Positions 26,565 through 35,849 are shown, counted from the first letter of the stretch. The stretch is 64,000 bases of DNA from Bacillus sp. NTK074B (GCF_017303375.1 NZ_JAFKOH010000003.1:248001-312000); one strand, 5' to 3'. Notes: generated by a model from the letters alone, not told the origin. Numbers and translations are program-made.

Positions 26565-26584
26565 TTTATTATCTTTAATCCATC

Positions 26585-26638
26585 AAAAAAAGAAATAAGC
26601 GGTTGAGGGATAGTGATTCACCCCAATCGCTTATTTCT
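26585..26638. terminator. terminator hairpin after usp gene
   Basis: AGAAATAAGCGGTTG pairs with CAATCGCTTATTTCT. The minus-strand T-run (TTTTTTTGATG) also makes it the likely end of the arginine operon transcript, which would then include the repeat at 26663-26788. Confidence 0.75.
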
Positions 26639-26662
26639 GTATTGAAACGGCAGACCCAATAA

Positions 26663-26788
26663 GTTGATTGTAGCGGAAGGTGCTCGACTCCTGCGGGAAA
26701 CGCTGGACAGGTGAGACCCCACAGGGCAAAGCCCGAGGAGGCTCACCGCCAGCCCCGCGGAAAGCGAGCACCTGCAGCGGAAATCAAC
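26663..26788 (-). repeat. GTTGATT/AATCAAC-bounded structured repeat, copy A
   Basis: A 126-bp G/C-rich element with ends GTTGATT and AATCAAC and subterminal inverted GGTGCTCG/CGAGCACC. The interior contains GGACAGGTGAGACCCCAC and GAGGCTCACCGCCAGCCCCG. It is nearly identical in parts to the copies at 49552 and 54292, which lie in the opposite orientation. No ORF or transposase is inside. It sits between the 3' ends of usp and argH. Confidence 0.85.
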
Positions 26789-26821
26789 CAGCACTCGCTA
26801 ATGTGAAGGTTTTAAATTTTT

Positions 26822-28216
26822 CTACACAGATTGAGCAGCCAAAGATCCCAACTCAGCCTTCCCCTTCCCAATCTGCACCTTCACCTGCTCAAATCCAGTA
26901 CCACCATACGACTTTCGTCTCTCCACAGCCGAAAACGGAGTCAAAATCGAATAAATATCCTCCTCGATCAAGGAAGAAAACTCACCATACTCCTCAAGCG
27001 ATACATCCTTCAGATAGCAGCCCTTCTCAATGCAATACAGCACAAGCTTCCCGACGATTTCATGGGCCTGTCTGAACGGAATCCCCTTCGTAGCCAAGTA
27101 GTCCGCAAGCTCCGTCGCATTGGAAAAATCATTCCCTACCGCTTCCTTCATTACTGTCGTGTTCACCTTCATCGTCGCAATCATGCCCGTAAAGATCTTA
27201 AGGGATCCCACCACGGTCTTCACCGTATCGAACATCCCTTCTTTGTCTTCCTGCATGTCCTTGTTATACGCAAGCGGCAGTCCTTTTAAAACAGTGAGAA
27301 GCGAAATGAGATTCCCATTCACCCTGCCCGTCTTCCCCCTGACCAGCTCCGCCATATCCGGGTTCTTCTTCTGCGGCATGATGCTGCTTCCGGTCGTGAA
27401 GCTGTCATCGAGCTCGATGAATCGGAACTCCTCCGTTGACCACAGGATCATCTCTTCCGCCAGACGGGAAAGATGCGTCATCATGATCGAGCTGTTGCTC
27501 AGGAATTCAAGGATGAAGTCACGGTCACTCACGGCATCGAGACTATTTTCATAGCAGGAATCGAAGCCAAGAAGTTCAGCTGAATACTCACGATCAATCG
27601 GGAATGTTGTTCCGGCAAGCGCCCCGGCACCCAATGGAGAAATGTCGATTCTTTTTAACGAATCAGCTAGTCGCTCCTTATCACGGTTCAGCATCCAGAA
27701 ATAACACATCAGATGATGAGCGAACGAAATCGGCTGGGCACGCTGGAGATGAGTATAGCCCGGAATGATCGTTTCCACATTCTCTTCCGCCTGCACGATG
27801 ATGGCTTCTTGTAGGTCCTCAACGAGCTTGACGATTTCCTCCACCCGTCTTTTTAAAAACAGATGCATGTCCGTCGCAATCTGGTCGTTACGGCTTCTTC
27901 CTGTATGAAGCTTTCCCCCGACCTCACCGATCAAGTCGATCAACTGCTTCTCCAGATTCAAATGAATATCTTCATACTCAACTGAAAACTGAAGCTCATT
28001 CTTTTCAGCCTTTCCATACAGCACTTGGAGGCCATCGAGGATCTGATTGGATTCACTGTTTGTCAGGATCTCGCACTTTTTCAACATTTTCACATGGGCG
28101 ACGCTGCCTTCAATGTCTTCTAATACGAGCTCCTGATCGAATGAGATGGATGCATTGAACTCATCCACCCACTCTTCCGGCTTTTTAGTGAAACGTCCTC
28201 CCCATAGCTTACTCAT
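26822..28216 (-). CDS. argH: argininosuccinate lyase
   Basis: A 464-residue fumarase/aspartase-superfamily enzyme that cleaves argininosuccinate to arginine and fumarate, the last step of arginine synthesis. The family signature [12 protein letters not shown] is near residue 280 and the catalytic His is in the [13 protein letters not shown] and YTHLQRAQP segments. Full family length. Its start overlaps the end of argG by four bases (ATGA), so the two are translationally coupled. Control is expected from the ARG-box-like promoter ahead of argG. Confidence 0.97.
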   Translation of the reverse strand: MSKLWGGRFTKKPEEWVDEFNASISFDQELVLEDIEGSVAHVKMLKKCEILTNSESNQILDGLQVLYGKAEKNELQFSVEYEDIHLNLEKQLIDLIGEVGGKLHTGRSRNDQIATDMHLFLKRRVEEIVKLVEDLQEAIIVQAEENVETIIPGYTHLQRAQPISFAHHLMCYFWMLNRDKERLADSLKRIDISPLGAGALAGTTFPIDREYSAELLGFDSCYENSLDAVSDRDFILEFLSNSSIMMTHLSRLAEEMILWSTEEFRFIELDDSFTTGSSIMPQKKNPDMAELVRGKTGRVNGNLISLLTVLKGLPLAYNKDMQEDKEGMFDTVKTVVGSLKIFTGMIATMKVNTTVMKEAVGNDFSNATELADYLATKGIPFRQAHEIVGKLVLYCIEKGCYLKDVSLEEYGEFSSLIEEDIYSILTPFSAVERRKSYGGTGFEQVKVQIGKGKAELGSLAAQSV

Positions 28217-29424
28217 AAAGTGACTTTCTCCTTCTTTTCAGAGTTGACCATGGAAGACACCTTTGTCGGAAGACCCCATAGTTGAATGAATCCAACGGCA
28301 GCGTCGTGATCGAATTCATCCGCTTTCGTATACGTTGCAAGGTTTTCATCATATAAGGAATTCGGTGATTTTCTTCCTTCCACAATGGCATGGCCTTTAA
28401 ATAATTTCACGCGTACAACGCCATTCACATACACCTGCGTTTGATCAAGGAATGCCTTCAACGCTTTATTTAATGGAGAGAACCATAGTCCCTCATAAAT
28501 TAATTCAGTCATTTTTTTCTCGATCACCGGTTTGAAATGTGCAAGCTCTTTCACCAATGTAAGGTCCTCAAGTTCTTTATGTGCCTTTAAAAGGGTCATA
28601 GCAGCCGGGCATTCATACACCTCACGTGACTTGATCCCAACCAGGCGGTTCTCCACATGATCGATACGGCCGACGCCGTGCTTACCTGCCAGCACATTCA
28701 GTTTCGCAATGATTTCTTCCAGAGGATACGCCATGTGATTCAGTTCCACAGGCTCCCCTTTTGAGAACGTGATTTCAACTACATCCGCTTCATTCGGTGA
28801 TTCTTCAATGCTGGATGTCAGGTCATATGCGTCTTCCGGTGGTGCAGCCCAAGGATCCTCAAGGACTCCGCACTCATTGCTTCTGCCCCAAAGATTCTGG
28901 TCGATGCTGTATGGAGAATCCAAATTGATCGGAATTGGAATTCCTTTTTCTTTCGCATATTCAATTTCCTCTTCACGTGACCATTTCCACTCACGAACAG
29001 GCGCGATCACTTCTAAAGAAGGATTCAATGCCGCAATGGACACTTCGAATCTCACCTGGTCATTTCCTTTTCCCGTACAACCGTGTGCCACGGCCGTTGC
29101 ATTTTCCTGTTCCGCGACCTCAACAAGTTTTTTCGCAATCAATGGTCTTGATAGAGCGGAGACCAGTGGATATTTGCCCTCGTATAGTGCATGACTTTGC
29201 AAAGCGATAAGTGCGTAGTCATTCGCGAACTCTTCTTTCGCATCAATGACAAAGCTCTTGGAAGCTCCCACCGTCAACGCCTTTTCCTGTACAAAATCCA
29301 GGTCCTTTCCTTCCCCGACATCCAGGCAGCATGCAATGACTTCGTATCCTTTTTCCTTTAACCACTGAATCGCAACTGACGTATCCAAACCACCTGAGTA
29401 GGCTAAAACCACTTTTTTATTCAT
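28213..29424 (-). CDS. argG: argininosuccinate synthase
   Basis: A 403-residue enzyme that joins citrulline and aspartate with ATP to form argininosuccinate. The ATP-pyrophosphatase P-loop [15 protein letters not shown] is at residues 8-22 and the conserved [13 protein letters not shown] near 115-127. GGAGGAG precedes the ATG. First gene of the argGH operon; the promoter overlaps a palindrome like the AhrC/ArgR operator. Confidence 0.97.
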   Translation of the reverse strand: MNKKVVLAYSGGLDTSVAIQWLKEKGYEVIACCLDVGEGKDLDFVQEKALTVGASKSFVIDAKEEFANDYALIALQSHALYEGKYPLVSALSRPLIAKKLVEVAEQENATAVAHGCTGKGNDQVRFEVSIAALNPSLEVIAPVREWKWSREEEIEYAKEKGIPIPINLDSPYSIDQNLWGRSNECGVLEDPWAAPPEDAYDLTSSIEESPNEADVVEITFSKGEPVELNHMAYPLEEIIAKLNVLAGKHGVGRIDHVENRLVGIKSREVYECPAAMTLLKAHKELEDLTLVKELAHFKPVIEKKMTELIYEGLWFSPLNKALKAFLDQTQVYVNGVVRVKLFKGHAIVEGRKSPNSLYDENLATYTKADEFDHDAAVGFIQLWGLPTKVSSMVNSEKKEKVTL

Positions 29425-29456
29425 CCGTATCTCCTCCTGTTGATTTTCTATATAAA

Positions 29457-29512
29457 TGAATATTTATTCCTTAAGATGAATTTATATTAGCAGTTTACTA
29501 GGGATACATCAA
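29457..29512 (-). promoter_or_regulatory. argGH promoter with ARG-box-like palindrome
   Basis: On the minus strand TTGATG (plus 29507-29512), 17 bp and TAATAT (plus 29484-29489). Just downstream, near the start site, is TGAATATTTATTC (plus 29457-29469), close to the arginine repressor half-site pair, with a second AT-rich TGAAT overlapping the -10. Placement fits repression by arginine-bound AhrC. Confidence 0.6.
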
Positions 29513-29634
29513 TACTTATTCATAAATTTGTATAATTATTTTATGGGCAACGTGTGACATAGGCTTCGCACTGGGCTTCATGCAGAATATATTGTAGGAT
29601 GAAAGAAGAGCGAAAAGTGAGGAGAATCCAGAAG

Positions 29635-29955
29635 ATGAGGAACGAATTTTTTTCGTATGATTGCAGACTGGGAATCCTTCTTCCTGTGATGTTGAAGGAA
29701 TGGCCGATGTATTCTTCTGAGGAACAGGAAGTGATCCTTCTTGAGTGGGAGCGCGTCCGTGGCACGATTCCTGACCGTATCAGGGAAATGGATGGGGACA
29801 TCGAGCGTCTGCAGGAGGAACTCGCTCAGGAAGATGACTTCGAGCAATCCTGCAGGATCAATAATGAAATTTCCGAACGGGCTTCAGAGATCAATGATTT
29901 ATGGCTCTGGTACCGGACCCATCCGGAAAAAACAAAAAGGGGAACGATGCGTTGA
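29635..29955 (+). CDS. hypothetical protein, coiled-coil rich
   Basis: A 106-residue protein from an ATG at 29635, which has GGAG nine to ten bases upstream (a longer frame from 29599 has a weaker site). The C-terminal half (IPDRIREMDGDIERLQEEL, then NNEISERASEINDLW) looks like paired helices or a coiled coil. I do not recognise a family. In B. subtilis this position between argG and ackA holds moaB, which is absent here. Confidence 0.55.
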   Translation: MRNEFFSYDCRLGILLPVMLKEWPMYSSEEQEVILLEWERVRGTIPDRIREMDGDIERLQEELAQEDDFEQSCRINNEISERASEINDLWLWYRTHPEKTKRGTMR

Positions 29956-29974
29956 GCACATCATTCCCCTTTTA
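29934..29974. terminator. bidirectional terminator between convergent genes
   Basis: AAAAAGGGGAACGATG pairs with CATCATTCCCCTTTT, A/T-runs on both sides; it overlaps the last codons of the plus-strand gene and abuts the stop of the EcsC-family gene. Confidence 0.85.
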
Positions 29975-30814
29975 TTATTGTTCATTTTTCTTATCGCGCA
30001 AATAGCGGTACTGATAATATTTCTCCGCAAAATCCGTGATCTTCCTTGAAAGCTGATAATTGGATCCTGCTCCGATGGCAATGCTGACAAGGGGCAGACC
30101 GGACCACTTCTTCCCTTTAAACATGGTGATCGCCATCGCTTTCAGTGCCTGCTTCATGGATCCTTCCAGCCACGTATAGTCCGTCAGCTGCTCCGAACCA
30201 TCATAGAAGTAATTGGAATCCTTCTTGTTCAGGTCCTCCATCAGATCCTCCCATGCAAGAGCGCGAAGCCTTGCCGGCAGGGTGGCCGCATGGAACACCT
30301 TCAGTGACGTCATCATTTCAAACGGCGTCTGAACATCGAATCCGTACGTGATGGCGATGAGCTGGACCGAACGGAGATTGATGACGAGCATGGCGGGGAG
30401 ATCCGAACCAAGAGCCACCAAGCCGCCGGTCCCCGTCACGCCACCTTGCAATAACGAATAGATGCGATGGCGTCCTGCATGCTGTTCTGCTATGTAATGA
30501 AGCTGATCAATCGTTAAATAATGCAGATCCTCAACTGTCTGAATGTCCTGATTAAACGCCCGAGCCGTCACAAGGATGCGTTCACGAGCGTCATTCTGCA
30601 TCTGTGAGCCTTGTATCAGAGAGTGCATATGAAACAACCAGCCATCCAGCCGCTGGAAAAATTGCTCCTGCACATCTTCAGGAATCGATTCAAACGCATA
30701 ATCCAACCACTTCACATATGTATGTTCCAAATCATTCGCTTCATATTCATACAACTCTTCTCTCCACGTCTTGATCGACTGCCATACCTGCTTATCCCGT
30801 TCTGACCAGTTCAC
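29975..30814 (-). CDS. EcsC family protein
   Basis: A 279-residue protein of the EcsC family. The conserved glycine-rich hydrophobic core GGVTGTGGLVALGSDLPAML with NLRSVQLIAITYGFD is at about 122-160, and a second GLPLVSIAIGAGSNYQLS lies near 245. In B. subtilis EcsC is encoded with the EcsAB transporter, but no transporter is adjacent here and the gene sits alone between the phased array and a terminator. Role unknown; probably membrane-associated. Confidence 0.8.
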   Translation of the reverse strand: MNWSERDKQVWQSIKTWREELYEYEANDLEHTYVKWLDYAFESIPEDVQEQFFQRLDGWLFHMHSLIQGSQMQNDARERILVTARAFNQDIQTVEDLHYLTIDQLHYIAEQHAGRHRIYSLLQGGVTGTGGLVALGSDLPAMLVINLRSVQLIAITYGFDVQTPFEMMTSLKVFHAATLPARLRALAWEDLMEDLNKKDSNYFYDGSEQLTDYTWLEGSMKQALKAMAITMFKGKKWSGLPLVSIAIGAGSNYQLSRKITDFAEKYYQYRYLRDKKNEQ

Positions 30815-30900
30815 TTCTCCCCACTCCTTACATTCCTTGAATTAGGTATAGTATATCATATCTGGGAGGAGAATTCGGGTGAGTGGTGGGAATAGTCAGT

Positions 30901-31026
30901 GAATTCCTGTCGTAAAGAGAATTCGACATTGCGGCATGATTATTTAAAATATCGCACGTAAAATCAGAATTCCCGCACGAATATAGTGAATCTGGCATGA
31001 TTCCCTTCCATTCCCGCATGATTCGC
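30901..31026 (+). repeat. helically phased short-repeat array 2 (GGCATGATT-type core)
   Basis: Five related cores on the plus strand: TTGCGGCATGATT, ATCGCACGTAAAA, CCCGCACGAATA, CTGGCATGATTC and CCCGCATGATTC, with GCA at 30934, 30954, 30975, 30995 and 31016 (pitch 20, 21, 20, 21). A possible sixth, out-of-step copy is near 30909. It lies about 100 bp upstream of the EcsC-family gene. From 31027 to 31174 I see no other feature. Confidence 0.75.
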
Positions 31027-31174
31027 CAACGAGGGAGATCTCAGCCACTACTCCCTTGACCATTTATAACCACAACCCCTCTCCAAATTTACATTCCACG
31101 CTAAAACAGGACCATTAAAGGTCTGAATCGAGGAGGTTTCGCCGGCTAATTTAGGAACACTCCCCTTCTTTTAA

Positions 31175-31210
31175 CAAAAAAAACAGGACCACCCTCCAAG
31201 GTGATCCCGT
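31175..31210 (-). terminator. terminator of ackA
   Basis: ACGGGATCACC pairs with GGTGGTCCTGT on the minus strand (two wobble positions), followed by TTTTTTTT. Confidence 0.8.
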
Positions 31211-31218
31211 TTCATATA

Positions 31219-32415
31219 TCAACCGATATTCCCTTTTTCCACCACATCACGTGCAATCATCACTTCTTCATTCGTAGGAATGATCATGACTTTTACAGGT
31301 GAGTGCGGATAGTTGACGAAGGCTTCTTTTCCACGTACTTTGTTGCGTGCCGGATCCCAGTATACGCCCATGAATTCCAAGCCTTGAAGGACTTTTTCAC
31401 GGACTAGCGTACTATTTTCACCGATACCTGCTGTGAAGACAATCGCGTCTACACCGTACATGCGGGATGCATATGATCCGATGTATTTATGGATACGGTT
31501 GGCGAATACTTCAAGAGCCAGTTCCGCTCGATCGTTACCCTCTGAAGCCTGTTGTTCAATGTCACGAAGGTCACTTGAGAATCCAGAAACACCAAGCATA
31601 CCGGACTTCTTGTTCAGAATGTTCAATACCTCATCAGCCGTTGATCCTGTTTTCTCCATGATGAACGGGATAAGGGCCGGGTCGATATTACCTGAACGAG
31701 TTCCCATGGCAACACCTGCAAGTGGTGTGAAGCCCATGGATGTATCGATAGATTTACCGCCTTCGATGGCCGCGATACTTGCACCATTACCTAAGTGGCA
31801 GGAAATCAGACGCACTTGCTCTTCCGGACGGCCAAGCATTTCAGCTGCACGCTGAGATACATACTTATGGGATGTACCGTGGAAACCATATTTACGGATT
31901 CCGAAATCTTCATAGTACTCATAAGGAAGGCTGTATAAGAATGAGCTTTCAGGCATGGATTGGTGGAAAGCTGTATCGAATACTGCAACAGCAGGAACAT
32001 TCGGCAACACGTTTTGGAATGCCTTGATCCCTGTTAAGTTTGCAGGGTTATGAAGTGGCGCCAGATCAGATAGTTCTTCAATCTTCGTAATCACTTCGTC
32101 TGTGATCAGAACAGAATCATTGAAGACCTCTCCTCCGTGTACAACACGGTGACCGATTCCATCAATTTCATCAAGTGAATCAATGATACCAAAGCCTGTC
32201 AACTTTTCAAGCAGCATTTTAACAGCTACTTCATGGTTCGGGATATCCGTTACTTCTTCACGTTTCTCATCGTTCACTGTTATATTGAAAACCGCATCAT
32301 TCAGTCCGATACGTTCAATTAGACCTTTTGTAATAACCGTTTCTTCAGGCATATCAAAAAGCTGAAACTTTAAGGAAGAGCTTCCAGCATTAATTGCAAT
32401 CACTTTTTTTGCCAC
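31219..32415 (-). CDS. ackA: acetate kinase
   Basis: A 398-residue ASKHA-superfamily kinase that interconverts acetyl phosphate plus ADP with acetate plus ATP in overflow metabolism. The N-terminal phosphate motif [13 protein letters not shown], the HRVVHGGE segment near 87 and the family signature [17 protein letters not shown] near 175 are all present. It starts at a GTG with GGAGCG upstream. The promoter carries a perfect CcpA cre at about -56, the position of the activating site at ackA in B. subtilis, so glucose activation is expected. Confidence 0.97.
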   Translation of the reverse strand: MAKKVIAINAGSSSLKFQLFDMPEETVITKGLIERIGLNDAVFNITVNDEKREEVTDIPNHEVAVKMLLEKLTGFGIIDSLDEIDGIGHRVVHGGEVFNDSVLITDEVITKIEELSDLAPLHNPANLTGIKAFQNVLPNVPAVAVFDTAFHQSMPESSFLYSLPYEYYEDFGIRKYGFHGTSHKYVSQRAAEMLGRPEEQVRLISCHLGNGASIAAIEGGKSIDTSMGFTPLAGVAMGTRSGNIDPALIPFIMEKTGSTADEVLNILNKKSGMLGVSGFSSDLRDIEQQASEGNDRAELALEVFANRIHKYIGSYASRMYGVDAIVFTAGIGENSTLVREKVLQGLEFMGVYWDPARNKVRGKEAFVNYPHSPVKVMIIPTNEEVMIARDVVEKGNIG

Positions 32416-32497
32416 GTTGTATCGCTCCTTTTGTTTTCGATCTATCGACTCTTACTTTATTCTGTTCATTGAATCGTTTTTTATCTCTCAATTCCTC

Positions 32498-32554
32498 ATT
32501 AAATCACTGACTCCACCCTATTTCAAGAAAAAGCTTGAAATGACATCGTTTTCA
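32498..32554 (-). promoter_or_regulatory. ackA promoter with activating CcpA cre site
   Basis: On the minus strand TTGAAA (plus 32521-32526), 17 bp and TTTAAT (plus 32498-32503). TGACATCGTTTTCA (plus 32541-32554) matches the cre consensus TGWNANCGNTNWCA at every defined base. Its centre lies about 56 bp upstream of the predicted start site. Confidence 0.8.
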
Positions 32555-32642
32555 TGTTAAATTAAATATTTTCACAAAAATTAGAATACGCAGTGCGTCG
32601 CTTAACTCCTCTTCCCCTTCATACCCCCAACACCAGATCAAT

Positions 32643-32669
32643 AAAAAAAAAGACCGCCCTAAGGCAGTC
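32643..32669 (-). terminator. terminator of ytxK
   Basis: GACTGCC/GGGCGGTC stem followed by TTTTTTTTT on the minus strand. Confidence 0.85.
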
Positions 32670-32671
32670 AA

Positions 32672-33664
32672 TTATTTATTCTGTACCAACCACTGATCGA
32701 TCTTCGACAAGATGTCCTGAAGGGCTCTCTGATTAGAAAGGCTTGGCAGTTGAGCAAGCAGTACCTCTTTAGGAGGCTTGATTCCTGTCTTTTTCTTCTG
32801 AAGGATCAGAATGCTCTTCGCTGAGTTTTTATTTTTAAACAGGGAGAGAGGCAGCTGCAGGAAGCCCTGGATGTCTGCTTTCTCTTTCAAGTATCCTTGA
32901 AGCTGCCCGCTGTGCGGTGATTCGAACAATCCGTTCGGCACAATGAAGAATAGGTATCCTCCGTCTTTGGTATGTTTCAGGCTTTGTTCGATAAATAGGT
33001 GATGGGCATAGGAATGGCCCTCGTCCGCTTTCAGCTCGTAGTCCTGGGCGCGCAGGTCGTTGGGATAATACCCGATTGGCAGGTCGCAAAGAACCAGATC
33101 GACGGGATCGATGAACAAGGGGTCCAATGAATCCTGGTTAAAGAGCTGCAATGGATGCTTCTGAAGATCGGCTCCCACATACGCGAGCTTGATCAGCACC
33201 TCATCAATTTCCACCCCGATGGACTCGGTTTCTTTACCCGGCATTTGGTTTAACACCGTCGTTAAAAGGTTCCCCGTCCCTATCGCCGGATCAAGAACGG
33301 TCAGTTTATTCATGCCGGCCGTAAATTTATTCACCAGATAGCTGATGAACAGTCCGAGTGAGTCCGGCGTCATTTGGTGATTCGGCTGTACGTTTTCCTT
33401 CATTCCTTTTAAAATCGCGAATTGAAAGGCTTTACGGATATTTTCATTCTCTAATTGAGAAAAATTTACTTCATCGTACTTCTTGTTCAGGCGTTTCTTG
33501 GTCAGTTCACTGACCTCTTCCTGAAGGACGTCCCCTTGGAAAAGGTTTTCCCCTGTTTCGGCAACGGCTTCTAAATAACTGCATGCGAGTTCTTCCTGCA
33601 GCAGGGTAGCCGTTTCGTCGATTATTCCAAATAGTGATTCGACTGGCGAATTAATCATCGGCAT
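32672..33664 (-). CDS. ytxK: class I SAM-dependent methyltransferase YtxK
   Basis: A 330-residue protein built like the catalytic domain of N6-adenine DNA methylases: a helical N-terminal region (1-110), motif I VLDPAIGTGNLLTTVL (about 144-159) and motif IV DLVLCDLPIGYY (about 195-206), where the usual NPPY is DLPIGY. The changed motif IV makes DNA methylation doubtful. Position between tpx and ackA matches B. subtilis ytxK. Target unknown. Confidence 0.88.
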   Translation of the reverse strand: MPMINSPVESLFGIIDETATLLQEELACSYLEAVAETGENLFQGDVLQEEVSELTKKRLNKKYDEVNFSQLENENIRKAFQFAILKGMKENVQPNHQMTPDSLGLFISYLVNKFTAGMNKLTVLDPAIGTGNLLTTVLNQMPGKETESIGVEIDEVLIKLAYVGADLQKHPLQLFNQDSLDPLFIDPVDLVLCDLPIGYYPNDLRAQDYELKADEGHSYAHHLFIEQSLKHTKDGGYLFFIVPNGLFESPHSGQLQGYLKEKADIQGFLQLPLSLFKNKNSAKSILILQKKKTGIKPPKEVLLAQLPSLSNQRALQDILSKIDQWLVQNK

Positions 33665-33720
33665 TCATTCCTTTATCTCAATTTCATTCATCTATTTTAC
33701 CTTTGTCAAAGGCGTTTGTA

Positions 33721-33760
33721 AAAAAAAACAATGCTGACCATCCGAGAGTCAGGTCAGCAT
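33721..33760 (-). terminator. terminator of tpx
   Basis: ATGCTGACC/GGTCAGCAT stem followed on the minus strand by TTGTTTTTTTTT. Confidence 0.85.
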
Positions 33761-33789
33761 GTCTAAAGAATATTCTGGTTGAATCAGGA

Positions 33790-34290
33790 TTACTTTACGT
33801 TTTTCACTGCTTCAACGGCAGCATCGTAATCCGGGTGGTCAGTCGCTTCGCTCACATATTCCACATATGTTACTTCATCATTGCTGTTTACAACGAATAC
33901 AGCACGTGCAAGAAGACGAAGTTCCTGGATGTGAACCCCGAATGCTTCACCGAAAGAAAGATCGCGGTGATCAGAAAGCGTTTGGACATTCTCGATTCCG
34001 TTCGCTCCGCACCAGCGTTTTTGTGCGAATGGAAGGTCGACAGAAATCGTCAATACTTCTACATTATCAAATTTCGTTGCTTCTTCATTGAATTTACGAG
34101 TCTGTGCATCACAAACACCGGTATCGATGGAAGGAACGACACTGATTAAACGCACCTTGCCTTTGGAATCATTCAGTGTGACTTCTGACAGATCATTAGC
34201 TAATACTGTGAAGTCGGGAGCTTTGTCGCCTACTTTTACCTCATTACCTAATAAAGTGACAGGGTTGTTCTTGAACGTGATATTTGCCAT
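33790..34290 (-). CDS. tpx: thiol peroxidase (atypical 2-Cys peroxiredoxin)
   Basis: A 166-residue peroxiredoxin that reduces hydrogen and alkyl peroxides with thioredoxin. The peroxidatic Cys60 is in [15 protein letters not shown] and the resolving Cys94 in [13 protein letters not shown], the exact pairing of the Tpx class. The ATG at 34290 has GAGGAGG upstream. Single-gene transcript with its own terminator, next to ytfJ as in B. subtilis. Confidence 0.95.
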   Translation of the reverse strand: MANITFKNNPVTLLGNEVKVGDKAPDFTVLANDLSEVTLNDSKGKVRLISVVPSIDTGVCDAQTRKFNEEATKFDNVEVLTISVDLPFAQKRWCGANGIENVQTLSDHRDLSFGEAFGVHIQELRLLARAVFVVNSNDEVTYVEYVSEATDHPDYDAAVEAVKNVK

Positions 34291-34376
34291 GATTTGTTCC
34301 TCCTCTATAAATGGTATGTACACTTTTCATAGTACAGAAAAAGGGAGGGGGAAAGCAAATCATAGGGTCCTTCCCG

Positions 34377-34411
34377 AAAAAAAGATGAGCTCACTCATGA
34401 CGAGTAAGCTC
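34377..34411 (-). terminator. terminator of ytfIJ
   Basis: GAGCTTACTC pairs with GAGTGAGCTC on the minus strand, then ATCTTTTTTT. Confidence 0.85.
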
Positions 34412-34419
34412 TTTGTCCT

Positions 34420-34896
34420 TTAAAGATCCAGCTTATGATTTTGATTATGCTGCCCGTTGTGATCCTGCTTATTGTCATCCTTTTTCATCATACCCTGAAT
34501 TTTCTCGATGGCACCCGGTGCTAAGTCCAGCAGGCGATCGATCAAGTGAGTGCTTTCATCTAAATGAAGCATCTTAATTCCTTTCGAACTGACGATCAAA
34601 AACGCAATCGGAGTAATGGAGACACCGCCCCCGCTCCCTCCGCCAAACGGCTGCTGTTTAGGCGATGACTTGTCACTCCCGCCATCTCCTCCTTTGCCGC
34701 TGTCGTCCTTGCCCTTGCTGTCGATGATGAATTCACTGCCACCTGCTGCAAATCCAAACCCTACTTTTGAAACGGTCAAGATGACGCTTCCATCGGGTGT
34801 TTCAACGGGATCACCGATGATTGTATTCACATCGATCATTTCTTTTAAATTTTCCATTGCCGTGGTCATCAGACCTTCAATCGGATGTTCTGACAT
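34420..34896 (-). CDS. ytfJ: GerW family sporulation protein YtfJ
   Basis: A 158-residue protein of the GerW/YtfJ family, needed for normal spore properties in Bacillus. The N-terminal EGLMTTAMENLKEMIDVNTI and VSKVGFGFAAGGSEF are characteristic; a low-complexity Gly/Ser/Lys/Asp linker (about 65-98) leads to GGVSITPIAFLIVSSKGIKM. The linker and the His/Asn-rich tail are probably disordered. AGGAGGT precedes the ATG; it is 15 bp after ytfI, so the two are co-transcribed. Confidence 0.9.
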   Translation of the reverse strand: MSEHPIEGLMTTAMENLKEMIDVNTIIGDPVETPDGSVILTVSKVGFGFAAGGSEFIIDSKGKDDSGKGGDGGSDKSSPKQQPFGGGSGGGVSITPIAFLIVSSKGIKMLHLDESTHLIDRLLDLAPGAIEKIQGMMKKDDNKQDHNGQHNQNHKLDL

Positions 34897-34911
34897 GTGA
34901 AGACCTCCTAG

Positions 34912-35622
34912 TTAAACTGAATGTTTTTCTCCAGAAATGGTGGAAAGGGGCTTTGTCTTAAATCTGGCTATGCCGCCTCTCCAGTACCGAAGTATCTTGA
35001 AACCTACTAGGATAGCATTCCCTATGCGAAACTGGATAATACATGAAAATTGTGTTTGGATCACCGCATGCTGAAATGTCGGGGTCACTTCAATGACCGG
35101 CTTGGATTGAAGGCGCATATAACCGCTGAGGATTCCGATGATACTCCCTTTCATTCCCCAGATCGTTCCAGTCAGTGTCCCCGTTGATGCCGCATCCCCA
35201 GTGCCGAAAAGGGTCTTCCATTGGACTTGATCCAGTTTGACTTTTTTCAGGAACCCCCTGATGATCCGGTGCATGGATTGGACGTGTAGGACGACTTCCT
35301 TCGTATCATTTAAACTCGCAATGAAATCATGAGGCGTGATTTTCTTTTTCGACGCCTTTTCCTTAGAAGGATTGCTTTCGTTCCCCTTCTTCGTCTCCTG
35401 CTCCACGACGACATTCGGACCGTCATCATCAAGCTTCACCAGGGGAATGTCGATGGTATATTTGATCAAACCGAACCAGGCCCTCAGCTTCACCTTGAAA
35501 TGATCATTGTCATTTCCATGGTATAAGGAAATTGTGACGGTCAGCTTAGTGATGATCGCAATGATTAATAGAAAAATAATAAGTGCAGCGATAATGATTA
35601 ACGTCCAAATCCACCAGCTCAT
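34912..35622 (-). CDS. ytfI: DUF2953 domain-containing membrane protein YtfI
   Basis: A 236-residue protein with an N-terminal membrane helix (WIWTLIIIAALIIFLLIIAI), a beta-rich segment, a lysine-rich linker (about 70-100) and a C-terminal DUF2953 region with a second hydrophobic stretch. It is paired with ytfJ in sporulating Bacilli, so a sporulation role is likely by association. No catalytic motif is apparent. The phased array 3 lies just upstream. Confidence 0.85.
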   Translation of the reverse strand: MSWWIWTLIIIAALIIFLLIIAIITKLTVTISLYHGNDNDHFKVKLRAWFGLIKYTIDIPLVKLDDDGPNVVVEQETKKGNESNPSKEKASKKKITPHDFIASLNDTKEVVLHVQSMHRIIRGFLKKVKLDQVQWKTLFGTGDAASTGTLTGTIWGMKGSIIGILSGYMRLQSKPVIEVTPTFQHAVIQTQFSCIIQFRIGNAILVGFKILRYWRGGIARFKTKPLSTISGEKHSV

Positions 35623-35727
35623 AAATTCACACCCTTCAACCTCTTATTATGGCCTTTGCGAGGGAAAATAAACTTGGGTGGGTGGAATTTGCTGTGAAAA
35701 ATGGTTCTGTCGGTGGATTCTGTTGGT

Positions 35728-35846
35728 TGATTGCGTCATTTTGATTCGTGATTGCGTCATTCTGGGATTCATTGCGTCATTTCGTCCCGTGATTGCGTCA
35801 TTATTTTATTCATTGCGTCATTTCAACCCGTAATTGCGCATTTTCC
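35728..35846 (+). repeat. helically phased short-repeat array 3 (ATTGCGTCATT core), six units
   Basis: TTGCGTCAT starts at 35731, 35752, 35772, 35793 and 35813, with a sixth variant TTGCGCAT at 35834: pitch 21, 20, 21, 20, 21. Units alternate between GTG- and TTC-type left flanks, so every second unit is exactly 41 bp apart. The 10-11 bp between cores differ from unit to unit. The array fills the gap between ytfI and the RDD gene. It is the cleanest of the four arrays. Confidence 0.92.
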
Positions 35847-35849
35847 CAT

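Noticed and set aside
26663..26788. Insertion sequence
   Set aside because: No transposase ORF and no clear target duplication; treated as a non-autonomous repeat.
26680..27289. Plus-strand ORFs over repeat copy A and argH
   Set aside because: They run through the structured repeat and antisense to argH; Ser/Pro/Thr-rich low-complexity products.
35728..35846. CRISPR array
   Set aside because: Repeated core is only 8-11 bp and spacers are about 10 bp, far shorter than CRISPR units; no cas genes nearby.
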